Positions 34,712 through 44,600 of a DNA stretch of 64,000 nucleotides are shown one piece after another. The notes under the pieces were generated by a model that saw only the letters and a program-made list of their open reading frames with translations, did not search any database and was not told where the DNA came from. The stretch comes from Planctomycetaceae bacterium. GTDB lineage: Bacteria > Planctomycetota > Planctomycetia > Pirellulales > UBA7805. How positions within the stretch are numbered: position 1 is the first letter of the stretch; the number at the start of each line of letters is the position of its first letter. The position numbers and the translations under genes were made by a program. The stretch covers positions 1-64,000 of the forward strand of contig CACOUL010000005.1 in NCBI GenBank assembly GCA_902630355.1, read 5' to 3'.

Positions 34712-35587
34712 TTAACGATTGCGGTCAGATAAAAAATGCTCCAACTCGCGGCGGTCGATCATACCGTCTTGATTGCGATCCGCCTGCCGCACATGTCCAC
34801 GTAGTTTGGGAGGAATTTCATCAACTGAGAGGAGTCCATCTCCATCTGCATCGTTTCGAAACAACCGATCCACCAACCGATCAACGTTCGAACGATCGCG
34901 CCCTTCGCCACGTGGCGGGCCTTCGTCGTCGTCGGACCGGGATCTCGCCCGCTCCGGAGGTCGCCGTCGATTTGAAAAATCCGCGTCTTCTTCCCGCGAG
35001 TCGAAATCATCTTCATCCTCAAATCGGCGGTCATTATCGAAGTCGTCTTCAAACCCCTCATCGTCGAATTGACCCGGAGGCGGTCGCCGCCTGCGATCGG
35101 AGCGATCAAACCGGCCATCACTCTCATCGCGGTCGTCAAAATCCTCCTCAAATCGATTCGGAGGTGGTCGTCGTCCGCGAGGCGGGCCCCCAAATCGGTC
35201 ATCATCGTCGCGGGGGACCGGACGCCGAAATTCCCCATCGCTCGGGTTCCGATTTCGACCATTATCGGGGCGATCGAAATCGTTATCTCGCGGGCGGCGC
35301 GGCGACCGGAACAACGCTGCTAATTCGCGCGGATCGACGTATCCGTCACCGTCGCGATCAAGCCCCTTGAGCTTCTCTGCGATCGCCTGAATTTCTTCGT
35401 GCGAAAGCATCCCGTCACCATCTTTATCGAATCCCTCGAGCGGTGGCGGCAAATGGGGCCCGCGACGGTGAGCAGGTCGTGGCGGATCCTCTCGATCAAA
35501 CTCATCGAAATTATCGTTTTCGTCCGCCGACAGCGGCAGAGCGACCAACAATAACAACAAACATAAGACCCGGCAGAGTTGAATCAT
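34712..35587 (-). CDS. Secreted EF-hand protein with Asp/Arg-rich linker
   Basis: A 291-residue secreted calcium-binding protein. A signal peptide is clear (VLCLLLLLVALPLSADE). Two EF-hand loops lie near the N-terminus (DKDGDGMLSHEE, DRDGDGYVDPRE) and two near the C-terminus (DADGDGLLSVDE, DRNQDGMIDRRE). Between them is a ~120-residue low-complexity stretch of Asp, Arg, Phe and Pro (RRRPPPGQFDDEGFEDD), probably disordered and highly charged. Such Ca-binding proteins are frequent in planctomycetes. It lies between the kinase at 35725 and the unknown membrane protein. Confidence 0.82.
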   Translation of the reverse strand: MIQLCRVLCLLLLLVALPLSADENDNFDEFDREDPPRPAHRRGPHLPPPLEGFDKDGDGMLSHEEIQAIAEKLKGLDRDGDGYVDPRELAALFRSPRRPRDNDFDRPDNGRNRNPSDGEFRRPVPRDDDDRFGGPPRGRRPPPNRFEEDFDDRDESDGRFDRSDRRRRPPPGQFDDEGFEDDFDNDRRFEDEDDFDSREEDADFSNRRRPPERARSRSDDDEGPPRGEGRDRSNVDRLVDRLFRNDADGDGLLSVDEIPPKLRGHVRQADRNQDGMIDRRELEHFLSDRNR

Positions 35588-35724
35588 TCCGGCATTCCTC
35601 TCGATTGAGGTTCAAACAAACAGAAACTTATCCGTACCCTTCCTTAAACCCACAAAGCAGACCGAAGTTTCGCGGGCCGCCCCTGATCGGCCAGTTCCGG
35701 CGAATCTCCTTGATTCTCATCCCA

Positions 35725-37128
35725 TCAAAGGCTCACCACCACCAATATCGTGACAGCGATGACGGCCACGAGAAGGACCACCCCCATCGTAATGGCCATT
35801 CTATTGGGCTTTTTCTCCGCTGCACTACGCTCGCGTGGACGCAGTTCCGCACTGGCGGACAGGTCGGCGGGTGATTCTTGCCAGAGCACATCCTCCTCGC
35901 GATCCTCGAGGGGCGCCAATTCTGGAACGACAGCCGTATCGTCCGATACTTCTTCGCTTGCGGCGGCCACTGACCGGACCCGCGGCAACTCACGAGCAGC
36001 CCATTCGGCATACTTCGCAGTCCCTACGCCTCGGGTTTCGGCAATCCGCTTTAATAAATCAATGGCCTGCTGGAACTCTCTTCGCTGGAGGTATAACCGT
36101 ACTTTCCTGCAGTCTTCCCGCATGCCGTCGACTACCGAAACAGACTTTACAGGATTATCTTGCTCGCCATCCAAGGCAATTTCAATTTCCTCGTGCGCTG
36201 AGCCCACTTCGCCGAGCCTCGTGCCACTGACCGTAGGTTCGGCACGAAACTCTTTGAGAAATTGGTCCAATGCCGCGACCAACTCCTGCATTGTCGCAAA
36301 ACGATCTTCCGGATTTCTTGCCATTGCCCGCATGCAAATAGCGCAAATTCGAGGATCCAGTTCCTGTCGATGCGCATCTGGCGACTTCGGGTCCTTTGAG
36401 ATCACTTCCGTGATCAATGCCACAATCGACCCGCCCCCCTCAAACGGAAGTTCACCCGTAAGGGCTTCGTAAAAAAGAACTCCCAGGCTATAGATATCCG
36501 ATCTGGGATCGACATCCGAGACTTTGCCTCCGAGCTGCTCGGGTGACATGTAGGCCGGCGAGCCGGAAATAGCGCCTTCGCGGGTGATTTTTACATCCTC
36601 ATTGCCACTCCGTCGCGCTAGACCAAAGTCCATAACCACCGGCTCTCCGCGGTGGTCGATCATGACGTTGTCCGGCTTCAGATCCCGGTGCACCAAATCG
36701 TATCCGTGCGCTTCGTGCATCGCTTGGGCGATTTTACGGACCACACGGGCCACCTCATCTTGTGGTTGTCGGCGGGAACCGACGTAATCGGCCAGCGAGT
36801 GACCTTCGACGTACTGCATGGCGATATAATGCGTTCCCTCATCCTCACCCACATCATAAATCGCACAGATATTCGGGTGTGAAATCGCCGCTGCGGAACG
36901 GGCCTCGCGATAGAATCGCTTGATCACTTCCTCCCCGGAGCCCTCGGGAAATTTCGGAACTTTCACCGCCACCGGTCGGTCGAGCATCTCATCCCGGGCA
37001 AGATAGACCGCCCCCATCGATCCCGTTCCGAGAACCCGTTCAATTTGGTAGCGCCCGATTCGCTTTTTTTGCTCCGGCACGCTTCCCTCCCGATCGGGTG
37101 CCGTATCCTGATCCGAGTTGATCATCAT
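35725..37128 (-). CDS. Transmembrane Ser/Thr protein kinase (Pkn type)
   Basis: A 467-residue active-looking Hanks-type kinase. Residues ~25-285 show the glycine loop (VLGTGSMGAVYLA), VAVKVP, HRDLKPDNVMI, DFGLARR and SPAYMSPEQLGG. A ~120-residue regulatory part with a short helical repeat (LYLQRREFQQAIDLLKRI) follows. One C-terminal membrane helix (ITMGVVLLVAVIAVTILVVV) ends at the last residue, so the kinase is cytoplasmic with almost no outer domain. ATG 37128 follows AGGAG at ideal spacing; the track start at 37203 would add 25 low-complexity residues. It could phosphorylate ligands of the FHA-CpaF protein, by inference only. Confidence 0.9.
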   Translation of the reverse strand: MMINSDQDTAPDREGSVPEQKKRIGRYQIERVLGTGSMGAVYLARDEMLDRPVAVKVPKFPEGSGEEVIKRFYREARSAAAISHPNICAIYDVGEDEGTHYIAMQYVEGHSLADYVGSRRQPQDEVARVVRKIAQAMHEAHGYDLVHRDLKPDNVMIDHRGEPVVMDFGLARRSGNEDVKITREGAISGSPAYMSPEQLGGKVSDVDPRSDIYSLGVLFYEALTGELPFEGGGSIVALITEVISKDPKSPDAHRQELDPRICAICMRAMARNPEDRFATMQELVAALDQFLKEFRAEPTVSGTRLGEVGSAHEEIEIALDGEQDNPVKSVSVVDGMREDCRKVRLYLQRREFQQAIDLLKRIAETRGVGTAKYAEWAARELPRVRSVAAASEEVSDDTAVVPELAPLEDREEDVLWQESPADLSASAELRPRERSAAEKKPNRMAITMGVVLLVAVIAVTILVVVSL

Positions 37129-37370
37129 GGTCTCCTGCAGGTCGCGATCTTTACGCGCAGAACCTGCCGAAGACTGACTTTGTGACGAACCCTCATCGTA
37201 CATGTTTGACCGTAGCCCCCCTGAAAAAGCCCTTGGTCAGACCAGGGACCCGAGGACGACGCACCCGAACGGCGGTCCGCACCGCCACGGGCCCTGAGGC
37301 CCATTGTACTCGCAAGCAACCGGCCGGCAAAGAGAGACGCTTTACATTTTGTTATGGGCCATCAACCGCA

Positions 37371-37640
37371 CTAAATTTTTTGCGTCACACGACGGATGCT
37401 GCCACGGGGAACCATTTGCCAACCGCGCTCGTGGAGGTAGTAGAGCAGCATCTTAAGAAAAAAATCAAAAACGCCAACGACGCTGGCAGCGGTCATGTCG
37501 CCGGTTACAAAATATGTAACTGTCATGGTCGTTGCTGTTGCAATTATTCGCCAAGTAAACGCCTTGAGGATACTGCGGAGCCTGGACTCTTTATCTTTTT
37601 CTATATTTTCTTCAGAGATCTCACCCGTACTCTCGTTCAT
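37371..37640 (-). CDS. DUF2061 family small membrane protein
   Basis: An 89-residue protein. The central block RSILKAFTWRIIATATTMTVTYFVTGDMTAASVVGVFDFFLKMLLYYLHERGW matches the DUF2061 pattern of two membrane helices with a conserved WR and a final HERxW. Function is unknown; in some bacteria the domain accompanies sulfate-assimilation genes, which are not seen here. An acidic N-terminal tail (MNESTGEISEENIEKDKE) precedes it. About 94 bp separate it from the GNAT gene's stop upstream on the same strand. Confidence 0.75.
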   Translation of the reverse strand: MNESTGEISEENIEKDKESRLRSILKAFTWRIIATATTMTVTYFVTGDMTAASVVGVFDFFLKMLLYYLHERGWQMVPRGSIRRVTQKI

Positions 37641-37734
37641 AACCCTTTTCCTCGCTGAATGCCTTTGCCATCATTCCGCAAGCAATGTCTCCCGACCGCC
37701 ACGCAGGCCAACAAGACAGAACAGAATGGAAGAT

Positions 37735-38301
37735 TTAAACGCTCACGGTCGGCTCCACGAGTCCTACCGCTTTGTAACTGGTGCGACTGCACCTGAATCC
37801 TAAACGCTCGTAGAGGCGGATGGCAATCTCGTTATCTGCAGTGACTTCGAGAAAGACCTGTGACAGACCTGCTTCCTGAAAACCGAGCAGGGCTCTTCGC
37901 AGCAGTAATTCTCCGAGACCGATGCCACGAAACTCGGGAACGATTCCAAGATTTTGAACTGCACCCCATCCATGGTGATCGCAAATCCCCTGAATCGTCC
38001 CGCACGCCTCGAACCCTTCATCGGTGGTACGTCCGAGAAGCCAGGTTGCAGAGGGTAGAAATCCTTCTTTTCTTGAAATTTCACGCATCAGACGAATACA
38101 GCCGTCGGCGTGACCGAGACAGGGAAAGACCTCTGCATCGATCTCCCGGCAAAAGCTTCGGTACTTGGCCCGTCCATGAGCTTCTACCAACCCGGAATTC
38201 CAACCGTAAAACCGATACCCGGTCGGCAAATCGGTGGACCCGAAATCGCGCCCGCGTAGATTCAGATCCATGCGAAAGCGTTTGAAATACCGAACATCCA
38301 T
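37735..38301 (-). CDS. GNAT family N-acetyltransferase
   Basis: A ~188-residue acetyltransferase using acetyl-CoA on an unknown amine. The C-terminal half has the GNAT core: NLGIVPEFRGIGLGELLLRRALLGF (pyrophosphate loop RGIGLG), then VFLEVTADNEIAIRLYERLGFR. The N-terminal half (YFKRFRMDLNLRGRDF, EAHGRAKYRSFCREIDAEVFPCLG) appears specific to a planctomycete subgroup, from memory. Starts at 38316 (MRDGWMDV, track) and 38301 (MDVRYFKRF) are both possible; the latter has GGGATGGG upstream. It is divergent from the metal-transport genes. Confidence 0.83.
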   Translation of the reverse strand: MDVRYFKRFRMDLNLRGRDFGSTDLPTGYRFYGWNSGLVEAHGRAKYRSFCREIDAEVFPCLGHADGCIRLMREISRKEGFLPSATWLLGRTTDEGFEACGTIQGICDHHGWGAVQNLGIVPEFRGIGLGELLLRRALLGFQEAGLSQVFLEVTADNEIAIRLYERLGFRCSRTSYKAVGLVEPTVSV

Positions 38302-38483
38302 CCACCCATCCCTCATGGGGTACGCACCACCCGGCGGCCCGATCAGCCGCGCCGCGACTCCGCAACCTAACTCTACCGCCAGAATTGAGAAGGGTCAACT
38401 TTTCGCCCCATAAGTCGACAGAAGAGCCGAAAAAAGACGCTTCGCTTTTCAATGGCTCATCACCGGAAGTGCGGTGCGGAATT

Positions 38484-38499
38484 TTTTGATTAGTCAAAA
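38484..38499. promoter_or_regulatory. Candidate metalloregulator operator (TTTTGA-TTAG-TCAAAA)
   Basis: A perfect inverted repeat with 6-bp arms and a 4-base centre lies in an AT-rich stretch about 100 bp upstream of the metal-binding lipoprotein gene and 180 bp from the divergent GNAT start. Its size resembles operators of DtxR/MntR/Fur-type repressors, and a DtxR-like domain is encoded in this very operon. The identity of the binder is inference. Confidence 0.4.
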
Positions 38500-38597
38500 T
38501 TTAGTTTTTCATCTCTTGAATCTTCTCCTTGCCCGTTTTTAGAATGGGACGTGGGTCCTCTGGCCCATCCGGTCCACGCCGCCAAAACGAGGCCCCC

Positions 38598-39578
38598 ATG
38601 CGTCCCTCATCTGCCTGCATCAGCCCGCTCCTCGCCGTCGTCATGTTGACCCCCCACGCCGGGTGTAACCGCAGCGTTTCCCCCGAGTCGGACATGCGGA
38701 AGGACAAAAATCGCATCCGCATCGTTTGCACCACCACGATGATCGAAGACCTCGCACGGCGGTTGGTCGGTGATACGGCCGAGGTCTACGGCGTGATGCG
38801 GGCCGGTGAAGATCCACATACCTACAACGTACGTCCTCGCGACGGTGAAAAAATCGCAACCGCGGACCTCGTACTCACTAATGGCTACCATCTTGAGGCG
38901 ACACTCGACAAGGTAATCCAAAATAACGCATCCGGACGCGTTGTCGCCCTTGCGGAATTAGCAGTAACGCAACCCCTCGGTAGTCTCGACGAAGATGAAG
39001 CGACAGCACCCGATCCACACTGCTGGATGAGCGTTAATCACTTTCGCGGCTATGTGCAACACGCCCGCGATGCTCTCACCGCCGTCGACCCGGCAAACGC
39101 AGCACTCTACCGGGAGCGGGCAGGGGAGTACGACAGAGAACTACAGGCACTCGATGCATGGATTCGGACCGAACTATCCTCCATACCCGAAAACCAACGT
39201 GTAATCGTCACAAGCCACGACGCTTTCCAATATCTTGCTCAAGCGTATGGACTCGACGTGCGGGCCATGATTGGGATCAGTACCGCCGAAGCGCCCCGAC
39301 CCCGAGAAATTGAAAAAATCGAAGCCCTCATCAATGACCGGGGCGTCAAGGCTCTGTTTATTGAGACCTCCACCAGTGCGACCCTAAACACGCTTGTCAA
39401 AAAAAGCGCCGCTGCGACCGGCGCTCGCATCGGAGGAACGCTCTATAGTGATTCGCTCGACGAACCCGGAAAGCCGGCGGGCAGTTACATCGGGATGATG
39501 CGACACAATGTTTCGACGATCGCCGATTCGCTCAAGCATACACCCCCCGCAAATCAGGAGGGAGCAACCGCGCCTTGA
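38598..39578 (+). CDS. Metal ABC transporter substrate-binding protein (Mn/Zn type)
   Basis: A 326-residue cluster A-I solute-binding protein capturing Mn2+ or Zn2+ outside the cytoplasmic membrane. The N-terminus is a short lipoprotein-like signal ending HAGC. Family motifs include RIVCTTTMIEDLARRLVGDTAEVYGVM, GEDPHTYNVRPRD (ligand His), DPHCWMSVNHFRGYV, VTSHDAFQYLAQAYGLDV (His-Asp ligand region) and a late YIGMMRHNVSTI. ATG 38598 begins the signal; the track start at 38529 is too long. The stop overlaps the next gene by 4 bp (TTGA). There is no His-rich loop of the kind common in Zn-specific ZnuA, which slightly favours Mn. Confidence 0.92.
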   Translation: MRPSSACISPLLAVVMLTPHAGCNRSVSPESDMRKDKNRIRIVCTTTMIEDLARRLVGDTAEVYGVMRAGEDPHTYNVRPRDGEKIATADLVLTNGYHLEATLDKVIQNNASGRVVALAELAVTQPLGSLDEDEATAPDPHCWMSVNHFRGYVQHARDALTAVDPANAALYRERAGEYDRELQALDAWIRTELSSIPENQRVIVTSHDAFQYLAQAYGLDVRAMIGISTAEAPRPREIEKIEALINDRGVKALFIETSTSATLNTLVKKSAAATGARIGGTLYSDSLDEPGKPAGSYIGMMRHNVSTIADSLKHTPPANQEGATAP

Positions 39579-40357
39579 CCTCTCCCGCCAGCCCATCCGG
39601 CCCACTCCGTACCAGAAATCTCACCGTCTCTTTCGCAGGACGCTCGGTCTTGCGGTCCATTTCTTTTCAACTCCGCGCCGGTACCCTGACCGGAATCGTC
39701 GGCCCCAATGGCGCCGGAAAGAGCACACTGCTTCGATCCATACTGGGATTAATTCCGATCGATACCGGAGAGATCGACTTTTTCGGCGAGAACATCCATC
39801 AGATGCGTTCACGCATCGGCTATGTACCTCAAAAACAGTCGGTCGACTGGGATTTCCCGGTAACGGTCCTCGACGTGGTGAGCATGGGGCGGATGGCTCG
39901 CTATGCCGGTTTACGTCGCCTCTTCGGTCGCCCCGATGCGGCGGACCGGGAAGCCGCGTGGCATGCGATCGAGAAACTGGGGCTCACTGAACTTGCGGAC
40001 CGACACATCCGCCAACTCTCCGGAGGTCAGCAGCAGCGGGCATTCCTTGCCAGGGCTCTTTGCCAGCAAGCCGATCTCTATCTGCTGGACGAACCTCTTA
40101 CCGGTGTCGATGTAGCAACCGAGCAAACCATCTTTGCGCTGATCGAAGAACTGAATGCGAACGGAAAAACGATCTTGTTGGTTAGTCACGACCTCTCGAT
40201 CCTCGATCGCCTCGACCAGGTCATGCTGCTCGACCGGCGGATCGTGGCAATGGGCCCTCCAAAGCAAACTGCAACCGAAGAAAATCTAAGAAAAACGTAC
40301 GGCGGAAGACTTTCCCTGCTCGACGAAGCAGAGGCAGAACTCATGCGGATGAAATAA
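39575..40357 (+). CDS. Metal ABC transporter ATP-binding protein
   Basis: The 260-residue ATPase of the Mn/Zn-type importer. Walker A is GPNGAGKSTLLRSILG, the Q-loop is YVPQKQSVDWDFPVTV, the signature is LSGGQQQRAFLARALCQQ, Walker B is LYLLDEPLTGVD and the switch His lies in LLVSHDLS. The start is TTG 39575, overlapping the upstream stop by 4 bp (TTGA), implying translational coupling. The permease follows after 5 bp. Confidence 0.95.
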   Translation: MTSPASPSGPLRTRNLTVSFAGRSVLRSISFQLRAGTLTGIVGPNGAGKSTLLRSILGLIPIDTGEIDFFGENIHQMRSRIGYVPQKQSVDWDFPVTVLDVVSMGRMARYAGLRRLFGRPDAADREAAWHAIEKLGLTELADRHIRQLSGGQQQRAFLARALCQQADLYLLDEPLTGVDVATEQTIFALIEELNANGKTILLVSHDLSILDRLDQVMLLDRRIVAMGPPKQTATEENLRKTYGGRLSLLDEAEAELMRMK

Positions 40358-40362
40358 AACCA

Positions 40363-41676
40363 GTGGATTACCTGCTTGCAAATATCGACTTCACCGACTG
40401 GTGGCTACGCCCGTTCAGCGAACGCTGGTGGCAGGAAACCGTATGCAGCATGCTGGTGGGCATCACCTGCGGTGTGCTCGGCTGCTATGTCGTTCTGCGT
40501 CAAATGGCACTCATCGGCGATGCGCTGAGCCACGCTGTACTCCCGGGAGTGGTGATTGCCTTTTTAGTGACACATGATACGGGTGTTCTGGGATTGCTCT
40601 CGGGCGCTCTGCTCGCTGGCGTACTCACGGCAGTTCTGATCGCAGTGATCAGTCGACTAAGTCGCACCAAGGAGGATTCATCGATCGGGATTGTGTTTAC
40701 CACACTCTTTGCCATCGGCATCATTCTCATCAGCACTATGCCAAAAGGAGTGCATTTCGACTTGAACTGTTTTTTATTCGGTACCCCATTGGGTGTCGAT
40801 TCTTCAGATCTGCTTTTAATGGCCATCGTCTGCCCCACCGTCCTCGGCACGATCGTTCTGCTTTACCATCCGCTGAGGGCATCGAGTTTCGATCCCACCG
40901 TAGCAGCGGCGATGGGAATTCCGGTCGTTCTCCTCCATTACCTGCTGATGGGCATGCTCTCGGCTACCGTCGTCGCCGGCCTGAAGACGACCGGCGTCAT
41001 TCTGGTGGTCTCGCTGATGATTACTCCCGCCTCGGCCGCCTATCTGCTCACCAACCGTCTTGGAACGATGATGTTGCTGGCTGGCATTTTTGGTGGCTTT
41101 TGCGCCGTGGCCGGAATGACACTCTCCTTCGCAACCAACTGGCCCTCTGGTGCAACGATGGTTGTCTTTGCGGCTGCCATCTTTTGCGTAGTGCTGCTGG
41201 TGAGTCCCTCACAGGGCCTGCTGACACGCTATCTACAGCGACGGAGAATGCGTCGCCACATTCAAGAAGAGGATATCCTCAAAGCGATTTATCGCCTGGT
41301 GGGTAAACATGAAGCCCCGGGGCAACACCTGGTCTCTTCGGAACAAATATACCCCCTGGCTCGTGTATCGCGGCGTCCGGCGGAGCGGATCATCCATACT
41401 TTAAGCAAGGAAGGACTCCTCTACCAGAAAGCTGAGCATGTGGGATTGACCGACCAGGGAATTGATCGCGCGATCCAGATGGTCCGCGCCCACCGGCTTT
41501 GGGAATCCTACCTGACCGAGCATGCAGGAGTCACAGCCGAGGAGGTTCACGACCAGGCAGAAGAACTCGAACATGTCCACGACCTGGCCGACCGAATCGA
41601 TCGGGATTTAGGGCATCCGGAAACCGATCCTCACGGAGAGGTCATCCCCCGGCCAGCCGATGAGCAGGCCGAATAA
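40363..41676 (+). CDS. Metal ABC permease fused to a DtxR-like metalloregulator
   Basis: A 437-residue fusion. Residues ~1-290 are an ABC-3 family permease (MLVGITCGVLGCYVVLRQMALIGDALSHAVLPGVV; KTTGVILVVSLMITPASAAYLL) with about eight membrane helices. Residues ~300-437 are a nearly complete DtxR/MntR protein: winged helix (EEDILKAIYRLVG, RRPAERIIHTLSKEGLLYQK, VGLTDQGIDRAIQMVRAHRLWESYLTEH) and metal-binding dimerisation part (HDQAEELEHVHDLADRID, HPETDPHGEVIP). The start is GTG 40363, 5 bp after the ATPase gene. The regulator could gate the transporter by cytosolic metal or bind DNA at the membrane. Confidence 0.92.
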   Translation: MDYLLANIDFTDWWLRPFSERWWQETVCSMLVGITCGVLGCYVVLRQMALIGDALSHAVLPGVVIAFLVTHDTGVLGLLSGALLAGVLTAVLIAVISRLSRTKEDSSIGIVFTTLFAIGIILISTMPKGVHFDLNCFLFGTPLGVDSSDLLLMAIVCPTVLGTIVLLYHPLRASSFDPTVAAAMGIPVVLLHYLLMGMLSATVVAGLKTTGVILVVSLMITPASAAYLLTNRLGTMMLLAGIFGGFCAVAGMTLSFATNWPSGATMVVFAAAIFCVVLLVSPSQGLLTRYLQRRRMRRHIQEEDILKAIYRLVGKHEAPGQHLVSSEQIYPLARVSRRPAERIIHTLSKEGLLYQKAEHVGLTDQGIDRAIQMVRAHRLWESYLTEHAGVTAEEVHDQAEELEHVHDLADRIDRDLGHPETDPHGEVIPRPADEQAE

Positions 41677-41681
41677 GTACA

Positions 41682-44600
41682 TTATGCCGGGTCGTATCCA
41701 AGATTCGGCGCCAGCCACCGCTCGGCTGTCTCGAGCGACCAACCCTTCCGCTCGGCATAGGCTTCGACTTGATCTCGCGTGATGCGATCGACGGCAAAGT
41801 ACCGCGAATTAGGATGCGCGAAATAGAGTCCGCTCACGCTTGCCGCAGGCATCATCGCAAAACTTTCGGTCAATTGCACTCCGGTCGCTTCGGTTGCTCT
41901 CAGCAGTTCAAACAGCTTTTGCTTTTCCGTATGATCGGGGCATGCCGGGTATCCGGCCGCCGGCCGAATACCCCGGTATTTCTCTTCGATCAATTCCTCG
42001 TAGCTCAAACTCTCCTTCGCGCCAAATCCCCAATCGGCACGAACTTGCCGATGCATCTTTTCTGCCAGCGCCTCGGCAAGCCGATCCGCAAGTGCCTTGG
42101 TCATAATCGAATTGTAATCATCGTGCGCCGCATCGAACTCCGCACACAGGCTGTCGCATCCGATTCCCGCCGTCACGACAAACCCTCCGAGGTAGTCCCC
42201 GAACGCTGAATCGACCGGGGCAACGTAGTCGGCGAGGGAACGGAAATGCGTTTGCCCCTTACGCTCCCACTGCTGCCTGAGCATGGAGAAACGCGCCAGC
42301 TCCTCCGACCGGTTTTCATTGGTAAAGAGCACAATATCATCGCCGTCGCTGCCGGCGGGCCAGAACCCGAAACAAGCACTTGCCTCAAGAAGCTGTTCCT
42401 CGATGATCCGATCGAGCAATTCTTCAGCATCTGCAAAGAGTTTTTTGGCCTCGCTGCCGACGTGGTCGTCATCAAAAATACCCGGATACTTTCCCTTGAG
42501 TTCCCAACTCATAAAGAAGGGTGACCAATCGATAAAGGGACGGATTTCGGCAAGTGGCACTCGTTCGATTACGCGGGTTCCCGTGAAAGCTGGCTTGGCA
42601 ATCTGCCCCGAGGACCAATCGAACAGCAACCGACGCGCCAACGCCTCTTCGTAAGGCACAAGTTTCACCTGGCGTTGTTCGAACTGCTCTGCCGTCGTCA
42701 CCTGCGCTGCGCGGTACTCTTTGAGATAATGATCTCGCGTCTCGTCATTCATCAGCTGCTCAACAACCCCGACGCTTCGGGACGCATCCAACACGTGGAC
42801 GACACCGTGCTCATAATGCGGAACAATCCTGACCGCGGTATGCTTGTCACTCGTCGTCGCGCCCCCGATCAACAGGGGAACCTGAAGGTCGAGTCGCTTC
42901 ATTTCTTTGGCAACGTGCACCATCTCATCCAAGCTAGGGGTAATGAGCCCTGAAAGCCCAATCACATCGACACCCTGCTTTTGAGCTTCTTGAAGAATCT
43001 GGTCGCAGGGCACCATCACCCCTAAATCAATGATCTCATAATTGTTGCAGGCCAGTACAACACCAACAATATTCTTTCCGATGTCGTGCACATCACCTTT
43101 CACTGTCGCGAGCAGAATTTTTCCTCGCGACTGGCTTCGCTCCAATCCAGCCGCCTTCTTTTCCTCCTCCATAAAGGGAGTAAGGTAGCCGACTGCCTTC
43201 TTCATCACACGAGCAGATTTGACGACCTGCGGCAGAAACATTTTCCCGGAACCGAACAAATCGCCCACGATCCCCATGCCATCCATCATCGGACCTTCGA
43301 TCACCTGCAGGCAGCGTTCGTATTTCTGTCGCGCTTCCTCCGTATCCTCCACCACATATTTGTCGATCCCCTTAATCAGCGCGTGAACGAGCCGCTGCTC
43401 CACACTCTCTTCCCGCCAGGCGAGATCTTCAACCGGGCCTTTTTTCTTATCGGACTTCACCGTTTCGGAAAACTCCAGCAACCGATCGGTAGCGTCGGGA
43501 CGACGGTTGAGCAGCACATCCTCCACATACTCCAGCAGATCCTTGGGGATTTCCTCGTAAATCTCGAGTTGCCCCGCATTCACAATCCCCATATCAAGAC
43601 CGGCCTGCACCGCGTGATACAGAAATGCAGCGTTGATCGCCTCGCGGACAACCGTGTTGCCGCGAAAGCTGAAACTGACATTACTCACGCCACCAGAGAC
43701 CTTCACGCCGGGACAGAGTTGCTTGATCTGCCGCGTTGCCTCGAAGAAATTAACGGCGTAGTTATTGTGTTCCTCCATGCCCGTAGCAATGGTGAGAATA
43801 TTGGGATCGAAAATAATATCCTCGGGGGGAAACTCAGCCTGACGAGTGAGAATCTCGTATGCCCGCTGGCATATCCGCACTTTGTCATCGACCTCGACTG
43901 CCTGACCCTCTTCGTCGAACGCCATAACGACAACCGCTGCGCCATAACGACGGATCAACTTCGCCCGGGCGACGAATTCCTCTTCACCCTCTTTCAGACT
44001 GATCGAGTTCACAATCGCCTTCCCTTGTACCGCTTGAAGCCCAGCCTCGATCACAGACCACTTGGAGCTATCGATCATCACCGGCACCGCGCTGATATCC
44101 GATTCACCCGCAATCAACCGCAAAAACCTTGTCATGGCCGCTTCGCCATCGAGTAGCGCGTCATCCATATTCACATCGATGACAACGGCTCCTCCCTCCA
44201 CCTGCTCGCGGGCAACTTCCACCGCCTCATCGAATTGATCTTCGCGAATCAAACGGGCGAACTTACGCGAACCGGTCACATTGGTACGTTCGCCGATCAT
44301 CAGAAAATTGGCGTCCTCCCGCAGCACCAGCGGCTTGGAACCCGCAAGCCGCGTCAGCGGGGCGACTCGATTCTTCTTGTGCGGGGTGCGATATGCCACC
44401 ACATCTGCCATTGCGGCAATATGCTCGGGGGTCGTACCACAGCAGCCGCCCACGATATTCAGCCATCCGGCTTCCACCCAGTCTCCGATCGTCTTGGCCA
44501 TCGCCATTGGGGTAAGATCAAACTGCCCCATTTCATTCGGCGTGCCGGCGTTGGGATGGCAACTGATAAACGGGGTCGCGAGCGAAGCGAGTTCCTCAAT

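Noticed and set aside
43086-44156. 356-residue plus-strand ORF inside metH
   Set aside because: It is antisense to a complete, well-supported MetH and its translation (many His/Arg/Leu, no domain) is typical of a shadow frame.
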